Below the pieces are notes generated by a model. It searched no databases. It was not told the DNA's origin and saw only the letters and a program-made list of their open reading frames with translations. The position numbers and the translations under genes are program-made. From GCA-003244245 sp963823755 (GTDB taxonomy: Bacteria > Actinomycetota > Actinomycetes > Mycobacteriales > Pseudonocardiaceae), in contig CAWGMP010000028.1 of assembly GCA_963823755.1 (NCBI GenBank), forward strand, positions 62,001 through 126,000: a DNA stretch of 64,000 bases, given 5' to 3'. Positions 1-9,535 of this stretch are shown one piece after another. Each line of letters begins with the position of its first letter. The stretch's first letter is position 1.

Positions 1-1946
1 CATCTCGGCAGCGCGGACTGGGTCTCCAGCCTCACCGATGGTCCACGCGAGGACCCTACAGTACGGGCCTGGAAGGTCCTGGGGTTGTCAACGCCAAGGA
101 TCCGTTCGTATGCGCTAATAAGGTCAGTCACCAGTTCGATGGAGCGCTGGAAGTGACCCGTTCTAGCGAGAAAAGCGGCAAGATAGTGTCGGGTCCAGAG
201 GGTATGAGAATGGTCAGATCCCAGTAGACGTTGCGCGTCAGGCAGAAGTTCGGTGAGCAGTCGCACGGAATTTTCTGTGTCGACTGTCTGGCCGATGCTG
301 TACGCATGCTGGAGACGCGCTTCCAGCGTGTCGGGATGATCTGGCCCCAGCACGCGTGTCAGGTCGGCAATGAGTAAGGTTTGCATGTTGAAAGCTCGGA
401 CCCTATCAACGTTTGCATCAGCCAGGTACATGGCGAAGTGGCGGCGGACCCGCAAGGTAGCTGGGTCGTCCGAGCCGAGGTTCCGTTCACGCTCAGCGAG
501 AACATCAGTAAACATCTGCTCTGCCTCCACATGGTCGCCCGCATAACCAAGCGAGAACGCTGCCGCCATATCAGCGTCGGGGACCCGGTAATGGGCGGCC
601 TTGCGAAAGGCACTGGCCGCCGCACGCCATTGATAACGCTGGGTAGCGGCCTCACCTATGGTAAATGCCTGCTGTGGCGTGGCCCGGTTGATAAGTGTGT
701 CCCAGATAGTCTCGGGGACACCGTCGCTGCCGGGGAGGTCGATGAGGTAATCGAAGGCCAGATAGTGCCCATCTGTATCGGTGGGTAGGAGCAGGCTGCT
801 GGCGCCGTGGCTGGGGCTAGTAGCCCACGCTAGGGCATCAGCAAGGGGTTCGGGGCGCAACAACACCCCACCCTGTTGGTTCAGATAATGTTCAGCAAGC
901 CCAGCGAGGACCTCGATGGGCTGTGGGTCGTGCCCGCCCGCCCGTCGGCAGTCCACTGCGGCGGCGACCAGCGCAGCGCCCAGGGGATGGGCATTGGGCC
1001 GCCAGGCGTTGCGCCAGTCCCTGGCCAGGTGTGGGTCCGCGGCAAGGACCTCGGCGAGCCCGAACTGGCCTGTCTTGCCCAGCGCCGCGGAGATGCGGGG
1101 ATCATCGGCGTAGTCCCGGGCTCGCTTCAATTCCTCGGCACTCCAGCGTCTCTGTAGCTCCACGACTGCCGCGAGGTCCAGGACGTCTCTGGCCTCGCGC
1201 CAAGAGTCGCGTTCGATGCCGGTGACCTGGGATTCTTCCCGGGCGCTGTAGCGGTCGAATTCCGCGCTGCGCAGCGTCGCAAGTAGTAGCACCTGGCGGT
1301 CGCCGTCACCGAGAATTCGGCCTACTGAACTCGCGGTCAAGCCGCCAGAGCCCAGGAACCGCTCCAGATCGTCCAGCCACACCACGCAGCGGCGTTGCTC
1401 CAGCACCACAGGAACGATCACTGCCAAGGACTCCCGGCTAGCGGGGGCGATAAGCACGTGATCGGGACACAGCGCGCGGATAGCTTCGTAGGCAGTACGC
1501 GTTTTGCCAGCAGTGGAGTCTCCGGTCAGCAACACAAAACCACCCCGCACGACCACCGCCCACAGCTGGTCTTGGGTGTCACGGCGAATATAGGGAGGAA
1601 CCCGGTCGGCCACCGACTGCCCGTTCACTGTTTGGCAGAAAGTCTCAGCGGGGTGCACGCGTAACACGATCGGGTCGTTCAAGTCCCGCACGCGCCGGAG
1701 CCGCCCCGACTCGCTGGCCGTCACAAGTTGCTCCGGCAACGCGGCTTTCTGCGCAGCATGCATGTCCAGCAATGTCTTTCCCCGTGCGCTGACCACGCCG
1801 AACACCGCTGCGGCGAGGGTCGAGCCGACCGCTGCAGCGGCTGGCCCCGAAAGCCATATAGCAGACATCGCACCGACCCCCGCACCCAGCACGATGGCAC
1901 CGGTGAAGAGAATCCAGCCACGCAACCACCGCGAGCGCCACTTCAC
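1..1946 (-). CDS. Membrane-anchored P-loop (STAND-like) ATPase with TPR repeats, 3' end off window
   Basis: Partial gene read from a GTG at 1946, with an in-frame stop just upstream and no better start. The N-terminus has two hydrophobic stretches (about residues 8-50), so the protein is probably membrane-tethered. A Walker A motif LTGDSTAGKT (about residues 135-145) and a Walker B-like VVWLDDLERF follow. The C-terminal half has about 40-residue TPR units with the LGPDHPDTL / LARTGHFQRS pattern seen in actinobacterial NB-ARC/TPR proteins. Near positions 58-64 the frame that matches the next TPR unit (YCRVLAWTIGEAGDPVRAAE) is shifted by one base from the upstream frame, so a frameshift near the window edge is likely. 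Such proteins are thought to be signalling or conflict switches; the ligand is unknown. Nothing transcribed with it is visible. Confidence 0.75.
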   Translation of the reverse strand, partial: MKWRSRWLRGWILFTGAIVLGAGVGAMSAIWLSGPAAAAVGSTLAAAVFGVVSARGKTLLDMHAAQKAALPEQLVTASESGRLRRVRDLNDPIVLRVHPAETFCQTVNGQSVADRVPPYIRRDTQDQLWAVVVRGGFVLLTGDSTAGKTRTAYEAIRALCPDHVLIAPASRESLAVIVPVVLEQRRCVVWLDDLERFLGSGGLTASSVGRILGDGDRQVLLLATLRSAEFDRYSAREESQVTGIERDSWREARDVLDLAAVVELQRRWSAEELKRARDYADDPRISAALGKTGQFGLAEVLAADPHLARDWRNAWRPNAHPLGAALVAAAVDCRRAGGHDPQPIEVLAGLAEHYLNQQGGVLLRPEPLADALAWATSPSHGASSLLLPTDTDGHYLAFDYLIDLPGSDGVPETIWDTLINRATPQQAFTIGEAATQRYQWRAAASAFRKAAHYRVPDADMAAAFSLGYAGDHVEAEQMFTDVLAERERNLGSDDPATLRVRRHFAMYLADANVDRVRAFNMQTLLIADLTRVLGPDHPDTLEARLQHAYSIGQTVDTENSVRLLTELLPDAQRLLGSDHSHTLWTRHYLAAFLARTGHFQRSIELVTDLISAYERILGVDNPRTFQARTVGSSRGPSVRLETQSALPR

Positions 1947-2238
1947 ATGACCATGTTCCCACTCTCAGCCCACCACCGGGGCAGGAGGTACTCACCCAGC
2001 CCTACGTGTCGATGATGGCGACCCAGTTCATAGGTCGTCGATGTCATCGCCCTGGTACGGTCGAATACCGACTCGCGCGAGAATCCTGTTCGAACGAGGA
2101 CGAGCGCCTAGCGGGGGCGGCAGGGGCTCAGTTTGGCGCTCAGTTCAGCAACGTTCGAACCACTCCCACCGTTTCTCCTGTCCCTGCTGACCTGGGCCCG
2201 GCAACCCCGCGTACCTCGCTGAACGCAGGCGAGTGGAA
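1947..2238. other. Intergenic, no gene recognised
   Basis: About 290 bases between the GTG of the P-loop gene and the tRNA fragment. I see no supportable ORF. Open frames here have no family signature, and the region presumably holds the promoter of the leftward gene. Confidence 0.4.
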
Positions 2239-2296
2239 TTGGAAATCGTGTTGGGTGTTACAGCCCTCGCGGGTTCAAATCCCGCCTCCTCCGCCA
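2239..2296 (+). repeat. 3' fragment of tRNA-Ser(GGA), probable attachment-site scar
   Basis: The sequence starts with the anticodon loop TTGGAAA, continues through a type-II variable arm, a perfect T arm (GCGGG TTCAAAT CCCGC) and ends CTCCTCCGCCA. The upstream bases cannot form the 5' half of the anticodon stem, so the tRNA is not complete. Many tyrosine recombinases use the anticodon-loop-to-CCA part of tRNA genes as att core. A shorter copy of the 3' end lies at 17687-17709 in the same orientation. Confidence 0.8.
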
Positions 2297-2387
2297 CCTA
2301 GCAGCACAAACGCCGGACACAATGATCGTATGGTGGTTCGGGGTGTCCAGCGTCGTCGATCTGGCCAATGTGGGAAGCAGTAGCAGT

Positions 2388-2624
2388 TCATCGGGCCCGT
2401 ACTAGGATTGCTTCGGCCAGGGCGACTATGTCGGCTGGAGGCAAGCGCACGCCGGGGTTGCCCAGTCCGTGTATCGCCCACGTGCCGTTGTACTCGTGGA
2501 TCACTACCAGGGTGCAGGTGCTGTTGTCGTCGGTGCGGCGGGCGTTCACTGTGAGACGGACGTGCTCGCCGGGGACGCGGTCGGTTACTTCGATCACCGT
2601 CGGTCTCCCGGGTTCGGGCTCCAC
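2388..2624 (-). CDS. Small conserved protein of unknown function (paralogue of 31275-31541)
   Basis: A 78-residue product, or about 69 residues if the internal GTG at about 2597 is used. It is clearly paralogous to the product of 31275-31541: both contain EVTDRVPGE, then RRTDD, then TCTLVVIHE, then IHGLGNPGVR. Conservation over 60 residues while flanks diverge supports real coding. I do not recognise the family. Both copies lie beside a divergently transcribed XRE/TPR-type regulator gene, which suggests a functional pairing. No catalytic motif is evident. Confidence 0.6.
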   Translation of the reverse strand: MEPEPGRPTVIEVTDRVPGEHVRLTVNARRTDDNSTCTLVVIHEYNGTWAIHGLGNPGVRLPPADIVALAEAILVRAR

Positions 2625-2733
2625 CGGGTATAGGACGTCGTCTGCATCGGTGCATCAGCTCCTGTTCGTCGCATCGCCTTGTCGGCTTGGGCGGCACCCC
2701 CCTCGGGTGCTGTGATCCGTAAGCCTGGTCACG

Positions 2734-3960
2734 ATGGGTGACGACAACCAGAGCAGGAACGGAGAGGTTTGGCACCGAAACGGGGCGCTGCATGTCGAGC
2801 GCTCGACCGTCCTTCGCTGGGAAGCCGGCCGGCATGCGCCCGTGCCGTACCTCTGGCCGAAGCTGGCGCGTGTCTTGGGGATCAGCCGTGACCAGCTCAA
2901 GGCACTGCTGGCAGGCGACGATCCAGCCCAACCAGCGGCATACCCACTCACCAGGAATCAAGCGGTAGCGTTGGAGGACATGAGGCGCCGGACGGCGATG
3001 AAGTGGGGCGTGGCTGCCACGGTAGCAGCCGGCCTGAGCACCGGCGCGGGCACCGCTGTTGGCATGGCTGATGTGAAGCGTGGGCAACGGGCTGCCGCCC
3101 GGCTGCACAGCCTCGATCAGCAACATGGCGGCGACATCCTCTGGCGGTCAGCCCTGGCCGAGGCTCGTGACGGTATGCAACTTCTTGAGTACGGCAGCTA
3201 CACCGACACCGTGAGCCAGCACTTGCTTACCGCCACCGGTCGACTCCAGATATGCGCCGGATGGTTGGCGCTCGACGCTGGCCAGCACGAGGTCGCCCGG
3301 AGCTGCTTCGGTGAGGCCCTGGCCATGAGCCGCCAAGCCAATGACGCGCAGGTCGAGACACGCGCTTTGGCGAATCTGGCGTTCCAGAGCAACGTGCTCG
3401 CGCGACCCCGTGAGGCGTTGCGGTATGCGGCAGGGGCCGAACATGCCGCCACCGGGCATGGTTCCGCCCCATGGCTTGCGACTATCCCACAGTTGCACCT
3501 AGCCGTCGGCAGTTCTCTCGCGGGAGACGCCCGTGACGCTGACCATGCGATCAGCAGCGCTCGGTGTGCGTTGGAGAGAGACGACGAGGCTGCCAACGAG
3601 GAATGGTCGGCGTTTCTCAGTCCGATGGAGATCGACGGTGTCGAGGCGAGGTGTGCCATTGAGCTCCAGCGTCCGTCACGCGCTGAACGCTTGCTGGAAC
3701 AAGCCATCGCTGGTTACGCCACGCAGTTTGCCCGGAACCTGGCGATGTTGCGCGTCCGGCTGGCCCGGGCCCGCCTGGATCAAGGAGCCGTTGACGGTGC
3801 GGCCGAAGCAGCTCACAGTGCTCTCGATGATCTGATGGGCGAGGTAGCCAGTTGGCGGGTCTCGACCGAGCTTGACGTCGTTGCCAAGCGGCTTGCCGCG
3901 TACCCCGAGGTTGACGGGGTTGAGCTTTTTCTCGTTCGTTACCAGGCTGTGAACCAATGA
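2734..3960 (+). CDS. XRE-type regulator with C-terminal TPR-like region
   Basis: 408 residues from ATG 2734. The second half of a helix-turn-helix is clear (ERSTVLRWEAG followed by WPKLARVLGIS, about residues 24-55), but the first helices normally found in XRE domains are not recognisable in residues 1-22, so the N-terminus may be degenerate or truncated. Residues 100-400 are helical repeats typical of the TPR sensor region of actinobacterial XRE regulators. It lies divergent from the small gene at 2388-2624 and overlaps the following acetyltransferase remnant by 4 bases (ATGA), so the two were once a translationally coupled pair. Confidence 0.75.
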   Translation: MGDDNQSRNGEVWHRNGALHVERSTVLRWEAGRHAPVPYLWPKLARVLGISRDQLKALLAGDDPAQPAAYPLTRNQAVALEDMRRRTAMKWGVAATVAAGLSTGAGTAVGMADVKRGQRAAARLHSLDQQHGGDILWRSALAEARDGMQLLEYGSYTDTVSQHLLTATGRLQICAGWLALDAGQHEVARSCFGEALAMSRQANDAQVETRALANLAFQSNVLARPREALRYAAGAEHAATGHGSAPWLATIPQLHLAVGSSLAGDARDADHAISSARCALERDDEAANEEWSAFLSPMEIDGVEARCAIELQRPSRAERLLEQAIAGYATQFARNLAMLRVRLARARLDQGAVDGAAEAAHSALDDLMGEVASWRVSTELDVVAKRLAAYPEVDGVELFLVRYQAVNQ

Positions 3961-4520
3961 ACACCACACCCGATGAGCTGACCATTCAGCGCCGTGATGG
4001 CCGAGGTCTAGGGGAACAAAAAGACGAGTTGCTTGCTGTTTACCAAGAGGCGTATGCCGAGCGGCTCGGGATCCGTTCTTTTACCCAGCCCGTTTCTGGG
4101 AGCGGCTGGAACGAGGTAGCGCACGTGACGGCTTTCGGCTGGTGACCGGCCGGGTCAAGGGAGAACTTGTCGGCTTCACGCTCGGGTCTGTCTTGCCCGC
4201 AGGTTCGGGCTGGTGGCGGGGCTTTAAGGGGGACGTTGATCCTGAGTTGCTGCGTGAAACCGGGACGCGGACGTTCGGTATCAATGAGCTGATGGTGCGC
4301 CCGGTCTGGCGTCGCCGGGGTTACGCCAGAAGCTCTCAGCAGCAGCTTACTGGAAGGTCTGCCCGTGGAACGGGTGACCTTGCTGGTGCGCGCCGAGAAC
4401 ACGGCGGCTTATACCGCCTATATATCTTGGGGTTTCTCTGTCATTGGCCAGATTCAACCGTTCGATGATTCGCCGTCGTATGAGGCGATGATACGGGATA
4501 TGAGAGAAGGGCGGACATGA
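3957..4520 (+). pseudogene. GNAT N-acetyltransferase, two frameshifts
   Basis: Coding starts at the ATG overlapping the regulator stop. Frame 1 gives MNTTPDELTIQRRDGRGLGE..., then at about 4078 the frame changes to one reading FYPARFWERLERGSARDGFR, continuing through ELVGFTLGSVLPAG and INELMVRPVWRRRGYAR (GNAT core with the acetyl-CoA loop). At about 4330-4350 a second shift leads to VERVTLLVRAENTAAYTAY and a tail ending at TGA 4520. All three pieces make one contiguous GNAT protein of about 185 residues. Two shifts argue for a pseudogene. Sequencing error is an alternative. Confidence 0.75.
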
Positions 4521-4736
4521 TCCGCTCGCGAATAGCGAGATAGAAAAATTATGCGGAAGCCCTTCTCATTCCCGTCCTCGAACCTGGGCACTCACCATAC
4601 GCAACGGTGACCCGATCACTGCCCCACCGCCGGCCGGGCTCCTCAGCGTCAGTTTCGCAAGATCGTTGATGACATGTCGATTCCAGGGCGATCGATCTTT
4701 ACAACCTGTGATGTCCGTCGGCACTGACCATGGTGC
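4521..4736. other. Convergent intergenic region
   Basis: Between the GNAT remnant and the 3' end of the ABC ATPase. The arms AGAAGGGC (4506-4513) and GCCCTTCT (about 4558-4565) could pair across a 45-base loop, but there is no clear T-tract. No gene is seen. Confidence 0.3.
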
Positions 4737-6192
4737 TCACCGCGAGCTGGGACGTGCCATCGACGGAGGGCGGGATGTCCCGAGGACGTTCGACGTGGCG
4801 CCGGTGTGGACAACGCGCCCTTCCTCGAGCACGAGGACGGTGCTGGTGTGTCGGATTGCGAGCGAAATGTCGTGGGTGATCACGATCAGCGCCAGGTTGC
4901 GTCGGCTACGGAGTTCGCCGAGTACGTTCATGACGTCTTCGGTGGTCGAGGCGTCCAGTGACGAGGTGATTTCGTCACAGATGAGGACGTCCGGGTCGGC
5001 CGCGAGGGCGCGTGCGATGGCTATTCGCTGACGTTGGCCGCCGGAGAAGCTCGTGGGGATAGCGCTCGGTGAAATCCTCGGTGAGCCCCACGGTGTCGAG
5101 CAGACCGGTGATCTTGGCGGGGAGTTCGCGCCTCGAGGTCTTTCGGTACAGGAGTAGTGGTCGGCTCAGTGTGGCGCCCACGGTGCGACTGGGATTCAAC
5201 GTGCCCAGCGGATCCTGCGGGATGAGCTGGACGCGTCTGCGCTGCGCGGGGCGGCGGCGCTCCACGCGAAGCGGCATCAGCTGGTCTCCGAGGTTGATGC
5301 GTCCCGCACTGTGTTTGTGCAGTCCGGTGATCGCCCGGGCGAGGGTGGTCTTCCCGGCACCGGAGACGCCGACGACCGCGAGCGCGCCGCGGCCGGTCAG
5401 GCTGAGATCGACACCGTGCAGGATCGGGCTCCGGCGGCGGAAATCGGCCCATGCAAACAGACCGTCGACCCGGAGAATCTCTTCCCTGCCTGCCTCCGGT
5501 GCGCGGTATTCGGTAAGCACCTCCGGCACGCCGGCGCTCGCGCCGAGGTCGACGACTTCGTCAGCGAGTTCGGCGATCAACGGCATGTCGTGACACGCGA
5601 GGAGGATCGTCGTTCCATTATCGGCCCGGTCGCGAAGCAGTTCGCACAACTTTTCCCGAAGGGCCGCGTCCAAGCCCACGGTGGGTTCATCGAGCAGCAG
5701 CACATCGGGTCGGCGGGCCAGGGCTCGCGCCAGGGCCACCCGTCTCTGTTGGCCGCCGGAGAGTTGTCCGGGCTTGCGTCGCAGCAGCTCGTCGGTGGCC
5801 GGTAGGCCGACCTCGGTCAGGATCTGCTGCGCGCTGAACTGTTGGTGCCCGGCGGCTTCGACGAGCAAGTGGTGAATGCGCATCCGTGGATTCAGCCGGG
5901 ATGCCGGATCCTGACCGACGAAGCCGAGGTGCCGTCGCCTGAACTCCCGCAGCTCGTTCGCCGGGAGTGCCAGCACCTCTTCGCCGAGTACGGACAAGCT
6001 CCCTCGGACGGTGGGCAACCCGTTCGGCAGTGCTCCCGCGATGCCGCGGAGCAAGGTGGTCTTGCCGGAACCCGACGGCCCGACGACGCCGATGATGCGG
6101 CCTTTTCCCGCGGTCAGCCGGTCGCACCGGGTGAGCTCATGACCGTCCGCGGTGCATATCGACAGACCCAGAATGTCGAGGACCTTCGTCAC
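4737..6192 (-). pseudogene. Double ABC ATPase (DppD-DppF-like fusion), frameshifted in second domain
   Basis: GTG start at 6192 overlaps the stop of the upstream permease (GTGA). Domain 1: Walker A VVGPSGSGKTT, signature LSGGQQRRVALARAL, Walker B DVLLLDEPTVG, H-loop ACHD. Domain 2: Walker A VVGVSGAGKTT, Q-loop QLIPQDP, then YPHEL. At about 5053 one extra base moves the signature FSGGQRQRIAIARAL, Walker B PDVLICDEITSSLDAS and H-loop VITHD into another frame that ends at 4737. Together this is one protein of about 485 residues carrying both nucleotide-binding domains of a nickel/peptide-type importer. The shift removes the second signature motif unless corrected by recoding or sequencing error. 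Last gene of the importer operon. Confidence 0.85.
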
Positions 6193-6992
6193 AGCTGCGT
6201 CACCGCCCGATTCCTCGCCTTCGGTGTCAGCACGTCGAAGGCGAGGTTCACGCTTACTGCCAGTACGGCGATGGCGAGACTGGGTGCGAGCACAGCCCAT
6301 GGGTTGAGCAGGGTTCCCTCCGCGTTCTCGCGGATCATCAACGCCCAGTCCGCGGTGGGAGGCCGGGTACCGACCTCCAGGAAGCTCGCTGTGGTGACCA
6401 CGTACACGGCCTCGACGAATCGAAGTCCCAGCAACGTCAACAGGGTGGTGCGGAGGTTGGGTGTGATCTCGCGAAAGACCAGGTAGAGCGTGCGCTCACC
6501 TTGGGCCGAGGCGACTTCGACGAAACCGGACGCTGCCACCGGGGCCGCGGCCGCGGCAGCGACCCGGAAGGCGAACGGTGTGCCCAGGACGATGGCCGCC
6601 ACGACGACGGGTATCCGGCCGGAGTCAGGCCAGGAAACTCCGATCACCATGATGCCCAATGCCACGGGCAGCAGGATCAGGATGTCCGCAGTGCGCTCGA
6701 CGATGACACCCAGCGTCGGCCGCAAGGCGGCCACGGCGCCCAGTATCGCGGCGATTCCGGTGACGACTACAGCGATCGCCGCCGAGGCCACCGCAAGGTC
6801 ACGACCGCCGGCAAGCAGCCGGCTGAGGACGTCGCGTCCGAGCTGGTCGCCGCCGAGCGCAACGCCTGGCCCAGGCAGCGCGTACGGTGCGGTGACAGGT
6901 TCGGCGCTGCCGTGCGGAGCGAGCAACGGGCCCAGCAGTGCCAGCAGGATCACCACCAGGGCCGGCAGCAGCCGTACGACGGCGCGGTTCAC
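6189..6992 (-). CDS. ABC importer permease (DppC/NikC-like)
   Basis: 267 residues from GTG 6992, which overlaps the previous permease stop by 4 bases. It has an N-terminal membrane segment (LLPALVVILLALLGPLLAP), the periplasmic PLGRDVLSR-type segment seen here as GGDQLGRDVLSRLLAGGRD, and four or five further hydrophobic spans with the cytoplasmic EAA-like loop around VEVASAQGERTLYLVFREI. This is the C-type permease of the peptide/nickel/opine transporter family. Partners are the B-type permease (6989-7945), lipoprotein (7930-9477) and double ATPase. Confidence 0.9.
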   Translation of the reverse strand: MNRAVVRLLPALVVILLALLGPLLAPHGSAEPVTAPYALPGPGVALGGDQLGRDVLSRLLAGGRDLAVASAAIAVVVTGIAAILGAVAALRPTLGVIVERTADILILLPVALGIMVIGVSWPDSGRIPVVVAAIVLGTPFAFRVAAAAAAPVAASGFVEVASAQGERTLYLVFREITPNLRTTLLTLLGLRFVEAVYVVTTASFLEVGTRPPTADWALMIRENAEGTLLNPWAVLAPSLAIAVLAVSVNLAFDVLTPKARNRAVTQL

Positions 6993-7945
6993 GGCTTGTG
7001 CCCGAGGGCCCAGGCTCGAACCAGGTCGGACGCCACCAGCACCACGGTGATCGCCGATCCTGTCAGGGCCACCACCGTGGCTACCAGCGGGGCGTCACGG
7101 TTGCGTATGGCGTCGACGAGCACCGCTCCCATCCCGGGGAAGTTGAAGATGGTCTCCACAGCAACTACGCCGCCTAACACCATGCCCACCGAGGTGGCCA
7201 CACCGGCGGCGATTGTGGGAATAGCGCCGGGGAGCAGGTAGTGGAGCAGGATCCGATGGCGCGGCAAACCGTCCATGATCGCTGAGTCCACGTGCGGCGC
7301 CGGCAACTGCTCGGCCAGCGCGCTGCGCACGATGCGGGTGTTCCAGCCGATCTGTCGCACAGCGAGGGCAAGCACGGGGAGGATGAGCATCGCCGAGGAC
7401 GCCGGTCTTCCGCTGCTGGAGGCCACCGTCACCGACGGCAGCAGGGGCAACCATAGTGCGAATACCACGACCAAGGCGTTTGCCACCACGAACTCGGGCA
7501 GTGCCAGGATCATCGTGGACGAAAAGCCCACCACCCGGTCCAGAGGTCTCCCGAGGCGCAGCACCGAGACGCACCCGAGTGCCAGCGCGAGCAGCACGGT
7601 CAGCACCAGCGCGAGCACGCCCAGTACCAGCGTGTTCTGCAAGGGCTGCCCCACGACATCCCAGACTCGTCGGCCCCGCGCCGAGACGCCGAGGTCGCCG
7701 GTGGCGAGCCCGCCCATCCAGTGCAGGAACCGAACGGCCACCGGCTGGTCGAGTCCGAGCTGTGTCCGTCGCGCGGCCAGCTCGGCCGGCGACGCTTCGA
7801 TATCCAGGGTGGCCCGAGCGGCGTCGGTGGGCAGGACCTCGACCGCGAGGAAGGTCACGGCAAGCAACACCACGAGCAGCGCCATGCGACGCAGCAGCAG
7901 ACCCGCGACCAGGGCGATCCGGCTGCTCCTCAGGCGCTCAGCCAT
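6989..7945 (-). CDS. ABC importer permease (DppB/NikB-like)
   Basis: 318 residues when started at ATG 7945, inside the 3' end of the lipoprotein gene; the longer open frame to 8038 has no family similarity. It has an N-terminal membrane helix (LLLRRMALLVVLLAVTFLAVEVLP), the loop QLGLDQPVAVRFLHWMGG typical of DppB proteins, and five more spans ending with VETIFNFPGMGAVLVDAIRNRD, the conserved C-terminal motif of B-type permeases. The 16-base overlap upstream and 4-base overlap downstream indicate tight translational coupling. Confidence 0.9.
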   Translation of the reverse strand: MAERLRSSRIALVAGLLLRRMALLVVLLAVTFLAVEVLPTDAARATLDIEASPAELAARRTQLGLDQPVAVRFLHWMGGLATGDLGVSARGRRVWDVVGQPLQNTLVLGVLALVLTVLLALALGCVSVLRLGRPLDRVVGFSSTMILALPEFVVANALVVVFALWLPLLPSVTVASSSGRPASSAMLILPVLALAVRQIGWNTRIVRSALAEQLPAPHVDSAIMDGLPRHRILLHYLLPGAIPTIAAGVATSVGMVLGGVVAVETIFNFPGMGAVLVDAIRNRDAPLVATVVALTGSAITVVLVASDLVRAWALGHKP

Positions 7946-9477
7946 GTCTGCTCCAGCTGCACGCGCCCATAGCCGGGCAGTCGGGGAAGTCCCTGCACGG
8001 TGCTCTTGGCGAGATCCATACCCTCGGCCATGCCCCACAACAGGTAGCCGGACCGGTCGTATTCGATTTTCTGCAGATCGTGCACGAGTTGTGTGCGCCG
8101 GTTGGGGTCAGGCGTACCGAGCGCTGAGCGGTAGGCGCTGTCGAAAGCGGGGTCACGCCAAGCCGCTTCGTTGAACGTGGAGTCGGACAGCAGCAGCTTT
8201 CCCGCGCAGAAGATCACGGAGTCGTTGGTGCCCCAGTACGTGGTGTAGAGGGATGCTTTCCCCCTGCTCTGGCCCAAGAAGGTGCTCGACTCTTGTTTGA
8301 CGACATCGATCTTGACGCCGACGCCCTTCATCTGCTGGGCGAACAGGACCGCGGACTCGGCGAGGCCGGGAACGTCCTCGGTGGTCAGCACCTGGTACGG
8401 CTTCGAGCGGTCGAAGCCGGCCTCGTCGAGCAGCGCGCCGGCCCTGGCCAGATCCTGCCTGCGCTGCGGTAGATCGCGGGCGTACACCGGATCGGCGGTT
8501 CCCAGGACGTCGTTTCCGACCGAGCCGTATCCGCCTAGCACCTGCTTGACCATGGCCTCCCGGTCGACCGCGAGCCGGAAGGCCTCCCGGATCCTCGGGT
8601 CGGCGTACGGTCCGTCCGCGGCACGCATCACCACCGACATCGCCGTGTCGTTGCGCCGGCGGATGATCTGGACTCCGTCACGTCCTTCTGCTACCCGTGC
8701 TGCCACCGTTCCGACATTGGACGCGAGGTCGATGTCCCCGCTGAGCAATGCGTTAGCCATCGTTTGCGGCTTTTCGAACATCCGAACCTCGATGGCGTCC
8801 AGCAATACTCGGCCGCCGAACCAGTTGTCGTTGCGCGCTAAACGGGCGTTGCCGTCGCGAAACCACTCCAGCTTGAACGGTCCGGTGCCGGGAGTGCCGG
8901 CCGGATCGGCCGTCCCGTTCTTGATCACGAAGGTCGTCAGGCGCATCAACACCGGAATTTCGCTGTTGGGGTAGTCGGATTCCACCACCACGGTGCGCGG
9001 GCCGTCCGGCGTGACTCCCTGCACATCGATTCCCGGCAACCGGGAGGCACCGATTGCCGACTGACGCAGCCGGCGTATCGACCACACTACGTCCTCGGAG
9101 CTCAACGGTGTGTCGTCATGGAACCGGACACCTTCGGCCAACTCAAAACGCCATCGACGCAGGTCTGAACTCGGCTCCCAGCGGGTCGCCAAACGTGGCG
9201 CGACGATCGGTGAGCTGCCCGGCACGGTCACCGTGTCGTAGAGCAGGCTCAAGATCAGGTAGTCGCTCTCGTTCACCTGCACACCGTGCGGATCACGGGT
9301 GATCGATGAGGCCCTTCCCAAGGCTCCGATACTCAGCGTTCCACCCGGTCGCGGTGGGCCGACCGGCGGAGCAGCACCTGCCGACCCGCCAATTCCGGCT
9401 GAACCGCAGGAGGACAGCAGACTGCCGGCCCCCAGCGCCGCACCGGCCCCCAGCAGCCGTCGTCGAGTCAACTCCAC
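7930..9477 (-). CDS. Solute-binding lipoprotein, family 5 (DppA/NikA-like)
   Basis: 515 residues. The N-terminus has a twin-arginine-like RRR, a hydrophobic core and a lipobox LSSC with Cys24 as lipidation site. The mature part shows the SBP family-5 architecture: PRPGGTLSIGALG, LSLLYDTVTVPG, the WRFELAEGVRFHDDTPLSSEDVVW-type block, and FRLAVDREAMV. It would capture the substrate outside the membrane for the two permeases. Family members bind peptides, nickel chelates or other metal-ligand complexes; NikA proteins bind metal-aminopolycarboxylate complexes. With the neighbouring biosynthesis operon, a metal-metallophore complex is the best guess. First gene of the operon; an iron-box-like site lies 59-77 bases upstream of the start. 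Confidence 0.9.
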   Translation of the reverse strand: MELTRRRLLGAGAALGAGSLLSSCGSAGIGGSAGAAPPVGPPRPGGTLSIGALGRASSITRDPHGVQVNESDYLILSLLYDTVTVPGSSPIVAPRLATRWEPSSDLRRWRFELAEGVRFHDDTPLSSEDVVWSIRRLRQSAIGASRLPGIDVQGVTPDGPRTVVVESDYPNSEIPVLMRLTTFVIKNGTADPAGTPGTGPFKLEWFRDGNARLARNDNWFGGRVLLDAIEVRMFEKPQTMANALLSGDIDLASNVGTVAARVAEGRDGVQIIRRRNDTAMSVVMRAADGPYADPRIREAFRLAVDREAMVKQVLGGYGSVGNDVLGTADPVYARDLPQRRQDLARAGALLDEAGFDRSKPYQVLTTEDVPGLAESAVLFAQQMKGVGVKIDVVKQESSTFLGQSRGKASLYTTYWGTNDSVIFCAGKLLLSDSTFNEAAWRDPAFDSAYRSALGTPDPNRRTQLVHDLQKIEYDRSGYLLWGMAEGMDLAKSTVQGLPRLPGYGRVQLEQTWLSA

Positions 9478-9535
9478 AGGTCCTCCGCTGGCACGTCCAG
9501 TTGAATGACAATCTGCAAGAGCGGTCGATCTCCAG

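Noticed and set aside
2275..3126. 283-codon open frame antisense to the XRE-TPR gene
   Set aside because: Shadow frame in GC-rich DNA with Arg/Pro-rich composition and no family signature.
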